This document shows, piece after piece, positions 23,142 through 31,779 of a stretch of 42,631 nucleotides of DNA. The stretch is from an uncultured Bacteroides sp. (GTDB taxonomy: Bacteria; Bacteroidota; Bacteroidia; Bacteroidales; Bacteroidaceae). A program made the translations under genes and the position numbers. The stretch is from assembly GCA_944320865.1 (NCBI GenBank), contig CALUJC010000029.1:1-42631 (forward strand), given 5' to 3'. The stretch's first letter is position 1, and every line of letters begins with the position of its first letter. The notes below the pieces were generated by a model. That model saw only the letters and a program-made list of their open reading frames with translations, was not told the origin of the DNA and did no database searches.

Positions 23142-25847
23142 ATGCACACGAGTACACAACTGGATTTGGGAAGAATATTCTTCCTCGTTTTACTGCTGAC
23201 ACTGATTACAATGACGGCCTTTGCAGGAACGGTCAAAGGCACAATTACCGACAGGCAGACCAATGAGCCGCTGACGGGCGCCACCGTGCAGGTGGTGGGC
23301 ACGTCGGTAGGGGCTGTTGCCGACTTGGATGGCAATTACTCTCTGACGCTGGATGCCGGTACTTATACTTTATTGGTAAGGTATGTAGGTTATAAGGATA
23401 TTACTGCCGAGAATGTGAAAGTGGGGCGGAGTGAAACCACGCTCGACTTTGCCATGGATGCCGACGCGCAGACGCTGGGCGAGGTGTCCGTCACCGCGCG
23501 GAAGAACCTGGAGGGCCAGCGCGCCTTGCAGATGGAACGACAGAAGGCCACCCTGGCCATCGAGAACCTGGGCGCCAAGGAGATGACGCTGAAGGGCATA
23601 AGCAACGTGCAGGAGGGCGTGAAGAAGATTACGGGCATATCCATCGCCTCGGCGGGACAGCTCATCGTGCGCGGGCTGGGCGACCGCTACAGCACCACCA
23701 CGCTGAACGGGTTGCCCATCGCTTCGCCCAATCCGGACAATAAGCTCATCCCGCTGGACTTGTTTCCCGCCAGCACGGTGCGCAACATCACCGTGAGCAA
23801 GGTGTACGAGGCCGGCACGTTTGCCGACTACAGCGGCGCGCACATCGACATCAGTACGAAAGAAAATACAGGGAGCGACTTCTTCTCCATCAGCTTCAAC
23901 GTGGGCGGACGCTTTAACACACTTTTCCAGGACTTCTACAAGATGGACCAGCAAAGCTCCCTGTTCCGCACACCCGGCATCGACAGCCACTGGCTGAACA
24001 TGACGCCGAAGGAGTTCGACACGGCCATCAAGAGCGAGAATCCCTTCAAAACGGATTTCGACGTAAGGAAAGTGACCAGCCTGCCTGAGTTCGGAGGCAG
24101 CCTCTCGGGCGGCAAGACGTGGAACGTGGGCGACCAGAAGCTGAGCCTGCTGGCCGCGCTGAATGCCAGCAACAACAACGAGACGACGCTCGATGCCTTT
24201 TACCGCACGCTGGAGGCAGGGGGCACCACGCGAAACTACTTTGAGTACGACAAATACCGCCAGGAGCTGCGCATAGGCGGGCTGGCCAACGTGGGCCTTA
24301 CCTTGCGCAAGGCCGACCACGTGGGTTACACCTTCTTCTACGCACGCAATGCGGAAAACAACTACATGCTGCGCCAAGGGCGTACGCCTGATGAATCGGA
24401 CCTTGTGGGCAGCAACTCGGTGACGCACATCTACACGTTGCAGAACCATCAGGTGAACGGCTATCACGAGCTGGGCCACCGCTGGTCGGTGAACTGGAGC
24501 GGCTCGTACAGCAAGACGAGCAGCGAGGAGCCCGACCGCCGGCAAATCATGTTCCAATACAACCGGCGCGGCGAACTGAACCTGTTCAAGTTGAACCGCC
24601 AGGAGACCATGCGTTACTTCGGCAACCTGGATGAAGATGAATGGGTGGGCGACCTGCGTAGCACCTACCGCTATGGCGAACAGAACCTGCTGCGCTTCGG
24701 CGCCACCTACAAGGACAAGGGGCGCACGTTCCGCTCCACCCGCTTCTACTACAACTTCACTGGTTTCGACCCTGCCATCGGCAGCATCTACACGCCCAGC
24801 CAGTTCATGGGATACGGCAACTTGGCAAACGGCGACTTCAGCATCACCTACGACCGCCAGCCCAAAGACCAGTATGATGCCGGCAGCACCATATACGCGG
24901 GCTTCGTCGACACGGAGTATTACCCGGTGGAAGACTTCCTGGTGAACGTGGGCATCCGCTACGAGCGCAACAAGCAGTGGGTGAACTATCACAGCGACGG
25001 CGGACAGGCCGGAAGAAACGAGCTGACCCAAAACGACTTCTTCCCCGCCATGAACCTGAAATACACGGTGAATAAGAGCAACAGCCTGCGCCTGTCGGTA
25101 TCGCGCACCGTGACCCGGCCTTCGTTCATCGAGATGGCGCCTTTCCTCTATCAAGAGTCTTTCGGCGCGGCACAGATACGTGGTAACGCTGACTTGAAGA
25201 ACGGATACAACTACAACATCGACCTGCGCTACGAACGCTTTGATGCCGAAAATCCGGAGAACATGTTCTCCATCACGGGCTATGCCAAGATTCTGCAAGA
25301 CCCCATCGAGCGGACGCAGACACTGTCCGGAGGTGCTGCGGTGCACTCTTTCCAAAATGCCGACACGGGTACGGCAGCCGGTGTGGAAATCGAGTTCCGC
25401 CGCGAATTGCTGAAAGACCTCCGCCTGGGCGTGAACGGCTCGTACATGTACACCAGCGTGAAGCTGCCCGAAGGCGGTGCCTACACCAACAACCAGCGCT
25501 CGCTGCAAGGCGCGTCGCCTTACCTGGTGAACGCCGACCTGAGCTATGCGCCCACCCTGCGCAACAACGACCAGTTGACAGCCACCCTGCTCTACAACCT
25601 GCAAGGGCCGCGCATTCACGCCGTGGGCATCTCCGGTCTGGGCGACGAGAAGCAGGAAGCCCTGCACACGCTGGACTTGGTGCTGACCTACAAGCTGAAC
25701 GACCACTTCAGCCTGAAACTGGAGGCCACCGACCTGATAAACCAGGACGTGGTGTTCAACCAAAAGACCAATGACGGCCGCACCCTGGAGGTGGAGCGCT
25801 ACGAGCGCGGCACGGGCATCCAGGTGGGTTTCAGCTACAACCTGTAA
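23142..25847 (+). CDS. TonB-dependent outer membrane receptor with carboxypeptidase-regulatory domain
   Basis: The protein has 901 residues. The signal peptide ends near residue 28 (TMTAFA). Residues ~30-110 form a carboxypeptidase-regulatory-like domain (GTVKGTITDRQTNEPLTGAT). The plug domain follows, about 115-240, including LIVRGLGDRYSTTTLNG and the conserved RNITVSKVYEAG. The remainder is a 22-strand barrel rich in aromatic/polar alternation, ending in QVGFSYNL. No SusD partner follows, so it is not a SusC. Instead a surface lipoprotein is encoded 72 bp downstream in the same direction. It imports an unknown substrate across the outer membrane using TonB energy. Phased upstream repeats suggest tight regulation. 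Confidence 0.9.
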   Translation: MHTSTQLDLGRIFFLVLLLTLITMTAFAGTVKGTITDRQTNEPLTGATVQVVGTSVGAVADLDGNYSLTLDAGTYTLLVRYVGYKDITAENVKVGRSETTLDFAMDADAQTLGEVSVTARKNLEGQRALQMERQKATLAIENLGAKEMTLKGISNVQEGVKKITGISIASAGQLIVRGLGDRYSTTTLNGLPIASPNPDNKLIPLDLFPASTVRNITVSKVYEAGTFADYSGAHIDISTKENTGSDFFSISFNVGGRFNTLFQDFYKMDQQSSLFRTPGIDSHWLNMTPKEFDTAIKSENPFKTDFDVRKVTSLPEFGGSLSGGKTWNVGDQKLSLLAALNASNNNETTLDAFYRTLEAGGTTRNYFEYDKYRQELRIGGLANVGLTLRKADHVGYTFFYARNAENNYMLRQGRTPDESDLVGSNSVTHIYTLQNHQVNGYHELGHRWSVNWSGSYSKTSSEEPDRRQIMFQYNRRGELNLFKLNRQETMRYFGNLDEDEWVGDLRSTYRYGEQNLLRFGATYKDKGRTFRSTRFYYNFTGFDPAIGSIYTPSQFMGYGNLANGDFSITYDRQPKDQYDAGSTIYAGFVDTEYYPVEDFLVNVGIRYERNKQWVNYHSDGGQAGRNELTQNDFFPAMNLKYTVNKSNSLRLSVSRTVTRPSFIEMAPFLYQESFGAAQIRGNADLKNGYNYNIDLRYERFDAENPENMFSITGYAKILQDPIERTQTLSGGAAVHSFQNADTGTAAGVEIEFRRELLKDLRLGVNGSYMYTSVKLPEGGAYTNNQRSLQGASPYLVNADLSYAPTLRNNDQLTATLLYNLQGPRIHAVGISGLGDEKQEALHTLDLVLTYKLNDHFSLKLEATDLINQDVVFNQKTNDGRTLEVERYERGTGIQVGFSYNL

Positions 25848-25919
25848 GAGTAAAAATGAGAAAATAAATATGCGAATAAATAAACCAACAATTCTTTTAA
25901 CTAAAAAACAGGAGAACGT

Positions 25920-27215
25920 ATGAGAATGTCAAATCTGAAATTCATGACGATGGCAGCCATTGCAGCCATGACCGTGTTTACCGCTTGCAGCGATGACGAT
26001 GACCCGACACCCAACCCGAATCCCAACCCCAATCCGGAGCCGGAACCGGAACCTTCCACAGAAATCTACTCGTCGGCCCTCTTTACGGCAGAAGCCAACC
26101 ACAACACCATCAACTTCGATTTCAGCGGCACGTTTACCAACGGCTTCTTCGGCACCATCGACGGTGGTGCAGACATGCCTGCTGTAGACAACTTCTTTGA
26201 AGCCGCCGCTTACCAAGGTGCCGTTTCTGCCGACAACGACTGGACAGCAGGCTGGATTCGCACAGAAGGCAACGGCGATGAAAGCATAGACAATGCCGTA
26301 GAGACACTGGAAGGCGAACTGACCGAAAACAAAACCCTTGCCGCCAACCAGACTTACGCGCTGAGCGGCGAGTACATTGTAGCCGAGGGCGCCACGCTGA
26401 CCATTGAAGAAGGCGTGAAAATCGTTGCCATTGATGACGAGGTGACCGACTTCATTCTGGTTCGTCAAGGGGCCAAGATTGAGGCCGTCGGAACAGCTGA
26501 GAATCCCATTGTCATGACTTCCGAACGTAAGGAGCTGGGCGCTTGGGGTGGCTTGCACATTTGCGGCCGTGCACACACCAATACAGAAGGAGGCAGCGGT
26601 ATGTCTGAAATAGGCAATGCACCTTATGGCGGTAGCGATGATGCCGACAACAGCGGTACACTGCGCTACGTGCGTATCGAGAATTCCGGTTATGCGCTCG
26701 ACCCCGAACACGAGGCTAACGGCATCTCCTTCTATGGCGTAGGTAACGGTACGACGGTAGAATATGTACAGGCATACAATGGCTCGGATGACGGTTTTGA
26801 GTTCTTCGGCGGAAGCGTGGACATTAAACATGCTGTGGTAATCAACTGCACCGACGACAGCTTCGACTGGACAGAAGGCTGGAACGGCCGTGCACAATTC
26901 CTCGTGGCTTATCAGACTTTGAGCGAGTGCGACTGCCTGATGGAGTGCGACAACAATGGTAATGACTTCGCCGCCACTCCGGTTGCCCACCCGACTATTG
27001 CCAACGTCACCCTCGTTGGCAACAACGGCGACGGCCAAGGTGTACGCCTCCGCGCAGGTACTCAGGTTGAACTTTACAATGCCCTCATCAGCGGTAAGGA
27101 TATGTGCCTGACTACTGAAACAGCTGAGACAGAGCAGGCATTGGTGGACGGTACATCTGTACTGAACTACATCACCCTGGCCGGCGACATCACTTGCGAG
27201 GGAGCCGGAGAATAA
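25920..27215 (+). CDS. Surface lipoprotein with Asp/Pro-rich stalk and beta-helix-like domain
   Basis: The protein has 431 residues; Met3 is an alternative start. Lipobox VFTAC (Cys23) is followed by SDDDD, an acidic stretch of the kind that sends Bacteroidota lipoproteins to the cell surface, then a (PN)n/(PE)n stalk to about residue 46. The body has repeated short beta strands (ATLTIEEGVKIVA, ENPIVMTSERK, GTLRYVRIENSGY, VEYVQAYNGSDDGFEFFGGS) typical of a right-handed parallel beta helix. There are few cysteines (CDCLMEC) and many Asp, Gly and Asn residues. Its place next to the TonB receptor suggests it captures or hands over the receptor's substrate. The exact ligand is unknown. Confidence 0.82.
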   Translation: MRMSNLKFMTMAAIAAMTVFTACSDDDDPTPNPNPNPNPEPEPEPSTEIYSSALFTAEANHNTINFDFSGTFTNGFFGTIDGGADMPAVDNFFEAAAYQGAVSADNDWTAGWIRTEGNGDESIDNAVETLEGELTENKTLAANQTYALSGEYIVAEGATLTIEEGVKIVAIDDEVTDFILVRQGAKIEAVGTAENPIVMTSERKELGAWGGLHICGRAHTNTEGGSGMSEIGNAPYGGSDDADNSGTLRYVRIENSGYALDPEHEANGISFYGVGNGTTVEYVQAYNGSDDGFEFFGGSVDIKHAVVINCTDDSFDWTEGWNGRAQFLVAYQTLSECDCLMECDNNGNDFAATPVAHPTIANVTLVGNNGDGQGVRLRAGTQVELYNALISGKDMCLTTETAETEQALVDGTSVLNYITLAGDITCEGAGE

Positions 27216-27258
27216 CAGGTAACTGATTTCAGAAAACTCTTATAGTGTACTACACAAC

Positions 27259-27288
27259 AAGGGGGCTGCGAAGATTCGCAGCCCCCTT
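27259..27288. terminator. Bidirectional terminator after the receptor operon
   Basis: Perfect 14-bp stem AAGGGGGCTGCGAA / TTCGCAGCCCCCTT with a GA loop, between the convergent lipoprotein and M23 peptidase genes. Confidence 0.93.
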
Positions 27289-27314
27289 GCCATTTATCTG
27301 CCCTGCACTAAGGG

Positions 27315-28577
27315 TCACAATGATTGCAGGCGATGCACCAGTGAGTCGCACAACAGCGTAAACTGCGGCATCAATGCAGGGGCTACCGGTTTCTTGGGCT
27401 GAGACTTGATAAGTAAGGGGTTGATGGGCTTGCCGTTTTCGAAGACACGGTAGTCCAGGTGCGGTCCGGTGGAAAGGCCGGTGGAGCCTACGTAGCCTAT
27501 CACCTGTTTTTGCTTCACTTCATCGCCTACCTTCAGTCCCTTGGCAAAGCGGGAGAGGTGCATGTAGGTGGTAGTGTACACGCTGTTGTGGCGTATCTTC
27601 ACGTAGTTGCCGCCGCCATTGGCCTGATAGGCCTTGGCAATGACGCGGCCATTACCCGTGGCATAGACAGGAGTACCCGTCGGGGCGGCATAGTCCACGC
27701 CATGATGTGCGCGACGGCGCTTCAACACGGGGTGGAAGCGGCTGTTGGTGAAGCGCGAGGTGATGCGGTAGTAGTCCAAAGGTGCCTTGAGGAAGGCTCC
27801 TTCCAGGCTGTTTCCGTGCTCGTTGTAATATAGTTCCTCACCCTCTTGGATGAAGGGGATAGCGTAGTATGTGCTGTCGGCATGGCGGAAGGAGGCTGCG
27901 AGAACATGGAAGCTGTCCAGCGCTTGGTCTTCTACATACTCCTGCCGGTAGATGAGGCGGAACTCATCACCCTCCTGCAGACCAAAGAAGTCGATGCTCC
28001 ACCCAAAAATGTTGGACATTTCCAAAGCCAGCAACGGCGATGCGCCTTGTTCCTGTATGGCTACCCACAGGGAACTGTTCAAGGTACCTTTCAGCGACTT
28101 CTCTTTCCAAGTGACCGGATACTGGCCGCGATAGACATTGTAGTCCCCTCTGAGGTCGAACACTACGTAGCTGCGGGGCGACTCCTCGTACACCAGGTAC
28201 TCGGTGCGCGGATTAAGGCTGTCGCATGTGTGGAACGTGGCGTAAGCCTGGCCGGCCCTCACCTTGCGCACGTCGAATACTCCTTCCGCACGCTTGTTCA
28301 GCCTGTGCACTTGCAACGCGCTCATTCCATGTCGTGCCAGCAGGTAAGAGAGATTCTGTCCCGGTTCTACAATGCCGTAATGCACATCGTATTGGTCGAT
28401 GGGAATGCCATATTTCAGGGTGATGTCTTCTACCTCTGTGGAATCCGTTATCTCCACTTCATCGAGGGGAGCATCGCCTTCCTCTCCATGGGGAATGAAT
28501 AAGGCGGCCAGCACCACTGCCGCCGCCAACACTGCCACGATGGGCAGCCAAAGCTTTTTGTTCAATGCTTTTTGCAT
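27315..28577 (-). CDS. M23-family peptidoglycan metallopeptidase with HxD in place of HxH
   Basis: The protein has 420 residues: an N-terminal membrane anchor (about 10-28), an acidic linker, a LysM-like/opacity segment (GIVEPGQNLSYLLARHGM), and a C-terminal LytM domain. Zinc ligands His291 and Asp295 are in AHHGVDYAAPTGTPV and His340 is in TTYMHLS. The third motif reads GPHLDYRV, with Asp375 where the family normally has the second histidine of HxH, a zinc ligand. Aspartate could still bind zinc, so it may remain active, or it may be a non-catalytic activator like EnvC. It lies 18 bp after the YbdG-like channel gene, last in a four-gene cluster. Confidence 0.88.
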   Translation of the reverse strand: MQKALNKKLWLPIVAVLAAAVVLAALFIPHGEEGDAPLDEVEITDSTEVEDITLKYGIPIDQYDVHYGIVEPGQNLSYLLARHGMSALQVHRLNKRAEGVFDVRKVRAGQAYATFHTCDSLNPRTEYLVYEESPRSYVVFDLRGDYNVYRGQYPVTWKEKSLKGTLNSSLWVAIQEQGASPLLALEMSNIFGWSIDFFGLQEGDEFRLIYRQEYVEDQALDSFHVLAASFRHADSTYYAIPFIQEGEELYYNEHGNSLEGAFLKAPLDYYRITSRFTNSRFHPVLKRRRAHHGVDYAAPTGTPVYATGNGRVIAKAYQANGGGNYVKIRHNSVYTTTYMHLSRFAKGLKVGDEVKQKQVIGYVGSTGLSTGPHLDYRVFENGKPINPLLIKSQPKKPVAPALMPQFTLLCDSLVHRLQSL

Positions 28578-28595
28578 AGGTTATCTGTGTTTATA

Positions 28596-29819
28596 TTATC
28601 CTTTAGTAGTGTAGGGGCCGGAAATTCCCTCCAGCCGTTGCAAGTCGAGCCCCGAAGGTGCCTGGAAGATGCGCAGGCCAAACCGGGGTACAATGGCAAG
28701 CACGTGGTCAAAGATGTCCGACTGTATTCCCTCGTAAGGTACCCACTCTTTCACCGTGGAGAAGCAGTACAATTCCAGGGGCACACCTTGGGCAGTGGGC
28801 TGCAACTGGCGCACCATGCAGTGCAGGTCTTGGCTCACCACAGGCAGGCTGCCCAGATAGGCCACCAAGTAGGCACGCAGTACCCCAAGGTTGGTAATCT
28901 GCTGCCCTTGCATGCGCTCCAGATAAGGCTTCAGCAGCGGGATGGCGCTAAAACGCTCCAGCATTTCCGGCGTACAGAAGCACACCGTGTTGACATCTAT
29001 GTTGATGGAGCGCTTAATGCGTCGTCCGCCACTGTCGCGCATGGCTTGCCAATTCTCAAAGGAATCGCTTACCAGTGCATAGGGTGGGATGGTGGTGACG
29101 GTGTTGTCCCAATTGCGCACCTTCACCGTGGCAAGGGTAACTTCTGTCACAATGCCATCGGCGCCGTGTTTGGGCATCTTTATCCAGTCGCCCACCTTCA
29201 GCATGTCGTTGGCTGAAAGCTGCACGCCGCTTACGAATCCCATGATGCTGTCCTTGAACACCAGCATCAATATGGCGGCCGAGGCTCCCAGTCCCGTAAG
29301 CAATGCCCAAGGCGACTGATTGATAAGGGTGCCTATCACAATGACCAGTCCTACAAACCAGCAAATGACAAGCGATGTCTGTAACAGTCCTTTCACCGGG
29401 CGGCCGCGCAAAGCTTCGTGAGCACTGTACACTTGGTATACAGCACGCAGCAACGCATCTATCAGCCACAGGAAGCCTAATTGCACGCACGTCAGCAGAA
29501 TACGTCTCAACAAGTCCGTTCCTCCCGCAGTCGGTTCGGGAAAAGCAATCGGCAGCAGCATGTAAGCCACCAATGGCGCCACGATATGGCTGATGCGTGT
29601 CATTACCCGTGGGCTGAACAGGATGTCGTCCCATGTAGCCTTCGTCCGTTTCACCAAATGCCCTATTGCCGGCAACACACAGCGGCGGCAAATTACGTCG
29701 GCCAGCAGTGCTACCAGTGCAATCAACAAGAAAACCAATGTGTTGTCTATAGCATTGGCGGTAGCCGTAGGCACGCCCCACGACTGTAGGATGTGGTTGA
29801 TGGTATTCAATATGTTCAT
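28596..29819 (-). CDS. YbdG-like mechanosensitive channel (MscS superfamily)
   Basis: The protein has 407 residues, close to E. coli YbdG (MscM, about 415). About five membrane segments lie in the first 190 residues. The pore-lining helix LLTGLGASAAILMLVFKDSI is followed by the MscS beta-domain start LKVGDWIKMP and the segment VRNWDNTVTTIPPYALVS, characteristic of the YbdG branch. The start codon overlaps the stop of the DUF4435 gene as ATGA, so translation is coupled. It should respond to membrane tension or osmotic stress in the inner membrane. Confidence 0.9.
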   Translation of the reverse strand: MNILNTINHILQSWGVPTATANAIDNTLVFLLIALVALLADVICRRCVLPAIGHLVKRTKATWDDILFSPRVMTRISHIVAPLVAYMLLPIAFPEPTAGGTDLLRRILLTCVQLGFLWLIDALLRAVYQVYSAHEALRGRPVKGLLQTSLVICWFVGLVIVIGTLINQSPWALLTGLGASAAILMLVFKDSIMGFVSGVQLSANDMLKVGDWIKMPKHGADGIVTEVTLATVKVRNWDNTVTTIPPYALVSDSFENWQAMRDSGGRRIKRSINIDVNTVCFCTPEMLERFSAIPLLKPYLERMQGQQITNLGVLRAYLVAYLGSLPVVSQDLHCMVRQLQPTAQGVPLELYCFSTVKEWVPYEGIQSDIFDHVLAIVPRFGLRIFQAPSGLDLQRLEGISGPYTTKG

Positions 29820-30823
29820 AACATTTCTGTATTAAGAAGAAACTTCCGGATGTCGTCCCTCACCCACTGGTAAAGGAACAATTGTTTGTAACCGCTATTC
29901 TTGCGTAGCATCAAAGACACGTTTGCCTGGCTGTTCTCATACCCTGTAAGTTCATTGCGAAACTGTTCGCCATGTTCGGCCAAGCGTTTTATTTCCTGCT
30001 CGCGTTCCCTGCGCAACAATGTACAAATAGGGGTAAGCAGTTTCATTACCACGCCGTCCATCAGATGGTGCCCTTGGATGTACAGATAGGTTGTGTCCGG
30101 CTCAAGTCCTAGCGGACGAAGCTTTTCGCCCAATTCCTGCACCTTCTTCACACTGTCGGGAAATCGGCGGCGTAACTCTTGCAACTTATTATCTACCATC
30201 CGCTGCACCGCTTCCAGGCAACGGTAGGGGTGGCGTATGTTGACCTCTTGTAAGCGAGTGCAGGCATTGAAGTCGTACATGGGGAAGGTGTGTGCATCAT
30301 GCCGTCGGTAGAACCATATATTCCATAGGAACAGCGGGTAAACAATTTGCGAGTAACGCGTCAGGAAAGCCGGAAAGTCTACTATGTGCCTATCGTTTAA
30401 TGTGGCTTGTACGCACACTTCATGCAGACTGTCGGCATAGCACAAGTAGCTTTCAATGGCATAACCATACGTTTGAAAGATGTAAGGATTGGAGTTTATT
30501 TTTCGTGACATGCCGGTAGCTCCTTGCAGCAGGAAGTCGTAATCGCTGTCCACACAGGCAATGAGACTATGACCCAACTCTGCCGTGTTCAAAGTGTTCA
30601 TCAACACCATCTTCTTTCCCTTGGCCAGTGAGGTGGCCGACGGCAGCATCACTTGGAAGTAATGCTCATCGTTTTCAAACTCCGACAACAGCGTACGCCA
30701 GAAGGCCACATCGTCATAACTCTCCACATAGGCCACTATGCGACGGCGTGCTTTCTTGGGACCCATGTGGTGGGCGGCATCCAAGTAGGCGGAAGTCAAA
30801 TTATCGCGCAGGGAAGTAGCCAC
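29816..30823 (-). CDS. DUF4435 protein with TOPRIM-like active-site motifs
   Basis: The protein has 335 residues, is soluble, and has no signal peptide. The N-terminal part carries IVAYVESYDDVAFW (Glu34, Asp37, Asp38) and LIACVDSDYDFL (Asp92, Asp94, Asp96), matching the conserved Glu and DxD of TOPRIM nucleases. The C-terminal half is helical and charged (REREQEIKRLAEHGEQF). DUF4435 proteins are the effector (AriB) of the two-gene PARIS anti-phage system, where the partner is an ABC-type ATPase; such an ATPase gene lies 5 bp upstream here. Defence function is an inference from family and pairing. It overlaps the YbdG-like gene by 4 nt. Confidence 0.82.
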   Translation of the reverse strand: MATSLRDNLTSAYLDAAHHMGPKKARRRIVAYVESYDDVAFWRTLLSEFENDEHYFQVMLPSATSLAKGKKMVLMNTLNTAELGHSLIACVDSDYDFLLQGATGMSRKINSNPYIFQTYGYAIESYLCYADSLHEVCVQATLNDRHIVDFPAFLTRYSQIVYPLFLWNIWFYRRHDAHTFPMYDFNACTRLQEVNIRHPYRCLEAVQRMVDNKLQELRRRFPDSVKKVQELGEKLRPLGLEPDTTYLYIQGHHLMDGVVMKLLTPICTLLRREREQEIKRLAEHGEQFRNELTGYENSQANVSLMLRKNSGYKQLFLYQWVRDDIRKFLLNTEML

Positions 30824-30828
30824 GGCAG

Positions 30829-31668
30829 TTACGGTTTATTAACAGGGGTAGACAATGTAGATATGTCGCTCACCTCGGTCACGGCATCCAGCCATCCTTC
30901 CATGATGACAGCCGGCGAGTGGGTAGTCAGGATAAGCTGCAGGTCAGGATTCAGTTCGCGTATCATGCCGATAAGTTTTTGTTGCCATTCTATATGGAGC
31001 GATGCTTCTGGCTCGTCCATGAACAATACGCTGTGTTCACCCTCGCGCACCAATACAGTCAGGAGTATAAGCACCATCTGCTTCTCGCCCGATGATAGCC
31101 GGTAAGGAGAAAGCCTCTCTCCATTCTGATAAAAGACAATGTCGTTGCTCTTGCGGTCTATTGTCTTTCCCGTATAGCTGAACAGCTTGTCTATCATGTC
31201 TTGAAACTTACGTTTGGGCAAGGAGAGGGTAGGTGCCTGGCTGCGCTGTTCATCGGTGCCGTTCAGCAGCTCTATCATTTTGTTGCCCACGTTTACTTGG
31301 TAGTCCAGGTAACGGCGTTGCAGCAGATACAGTTGCCAATCCAATTCCGATTTCACTTCCGGGTCGGCCATGCGTGCCGTAAAGTCGCCCATCACCAGCG
31401 GGCGATCGTAGCTGCGTATTACATCGTAAGGGATGTACGTTGCCTCCGGTTTGTCGAAGCATACCCTTACCCCGTTTCGTTCATCGGTCTTCACCTCACC
31501 CGAAGTCTGCTCCAAGTAGAGCACCGAACGGTTCAAAATGGTAGTTTTCCCCACTCCGTTGATGCCCGCCAAGATGTTTACATCGGGGCGCAGGTCCCAG
31601 GCAATGTCAAAGCGATGCCACAGGCCGTGTATTTCTATGCGCTTTATGTAGTTGGCTTGTATTTCCAT
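30829..31668 (-). CDS. ABC/AAA-type ATPase paired with DUF4435
   Basis: The protein has 279 residues from ATG 31668; upstream frame extension to 31968 is discarded because the -7 element is at 31702-31695. Motifs: Walker A GINGVGKTT (35-43), signature LSSGEKQ (191-197), Walker B LFMDEPEASLH (215-225) and H-loop TTHSP (248-252). This is the OLD/SMC-like family of soluble ATPases with no membrane partner. It is shorter than I recall for PARIS AriA proteins, so it may be a compact relative. In that system the ATPase senses a phage trigger and holds the DUF4435 toxin in check. It is first in the cluster ATPase, DUF4435, channel, peptidase. Confidence 0.85.
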   Translation of the reverse strand: MEIQANYIKRIEIHGLWHRFDIAWDLRPDVNILAGINGVGKTTILNRSVLYLEQTSGEVKTDERNGVRVCFDKPEATYIPYDVIRSYDRPLVMGDFTARMADPEVKSELDWQLYLLQRRYLDYQVNVGNKMIELLNGTDEQRSQAPTLSLPKRKFQDMIDKLFSYTGKTIDRKSNDIVFYQNGERLSPYRLSSGEKQMVLILLTVLVREGEHSVLFMDEPEASLHIEWQQKLIGMIRELNPDLQLILTTHSPAVIMEGWLDAVTEVSDISTLSTPVNKP

Positions 31669-31694
31669 ATCCGGCTTACTTTCATTTTTCAAGG

Positions 31695-31702
31695 CAAAAA
31701 TA
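31695..31702 (-). promoter_or_regulatory. -7 element of the ATPase-DUF4435-channel-peptidase cluster
   Basis: TATTTTTG on the minus strand matches TAnnTTTG exactly, about 20-26 bp upstream of ATG 31668. No other -7 match was noticed inside the cluster. Confidence 0.55.
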
Positions 31703-31725
31703 GGCAAACGAAATGAGAAAAGCAC

Positions 31726-31733
31726 TACCTTTG
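31726..31733 (+). promoter_or_regulatory. -7 element of the EamA gene
   Basis: TACCTTTG matches TAnnTTTG exactly; the start codon 31780 is about 40 nt downstream of the predicted start. Only 23 bp separate it from the divergent -7 at 31695-31702, so the two promoters overlap. Confidence 0.6.
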
Positions 31734-31779
31734 CGCCTGTTTTTAGAAGGAACAAGTTGTTTTCTGGATTTATAGAAGC

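Noticed and set aside
23370-25763. Very long open frame on the minus strand opposite the TonB receptor gene (797 codons)
   Set aside because: It is a shadow of a GC-rich gene: low-complexity Val/Gln/His-rich translation, no domain, and the plus-strand frame has clear TonB receptor domains.
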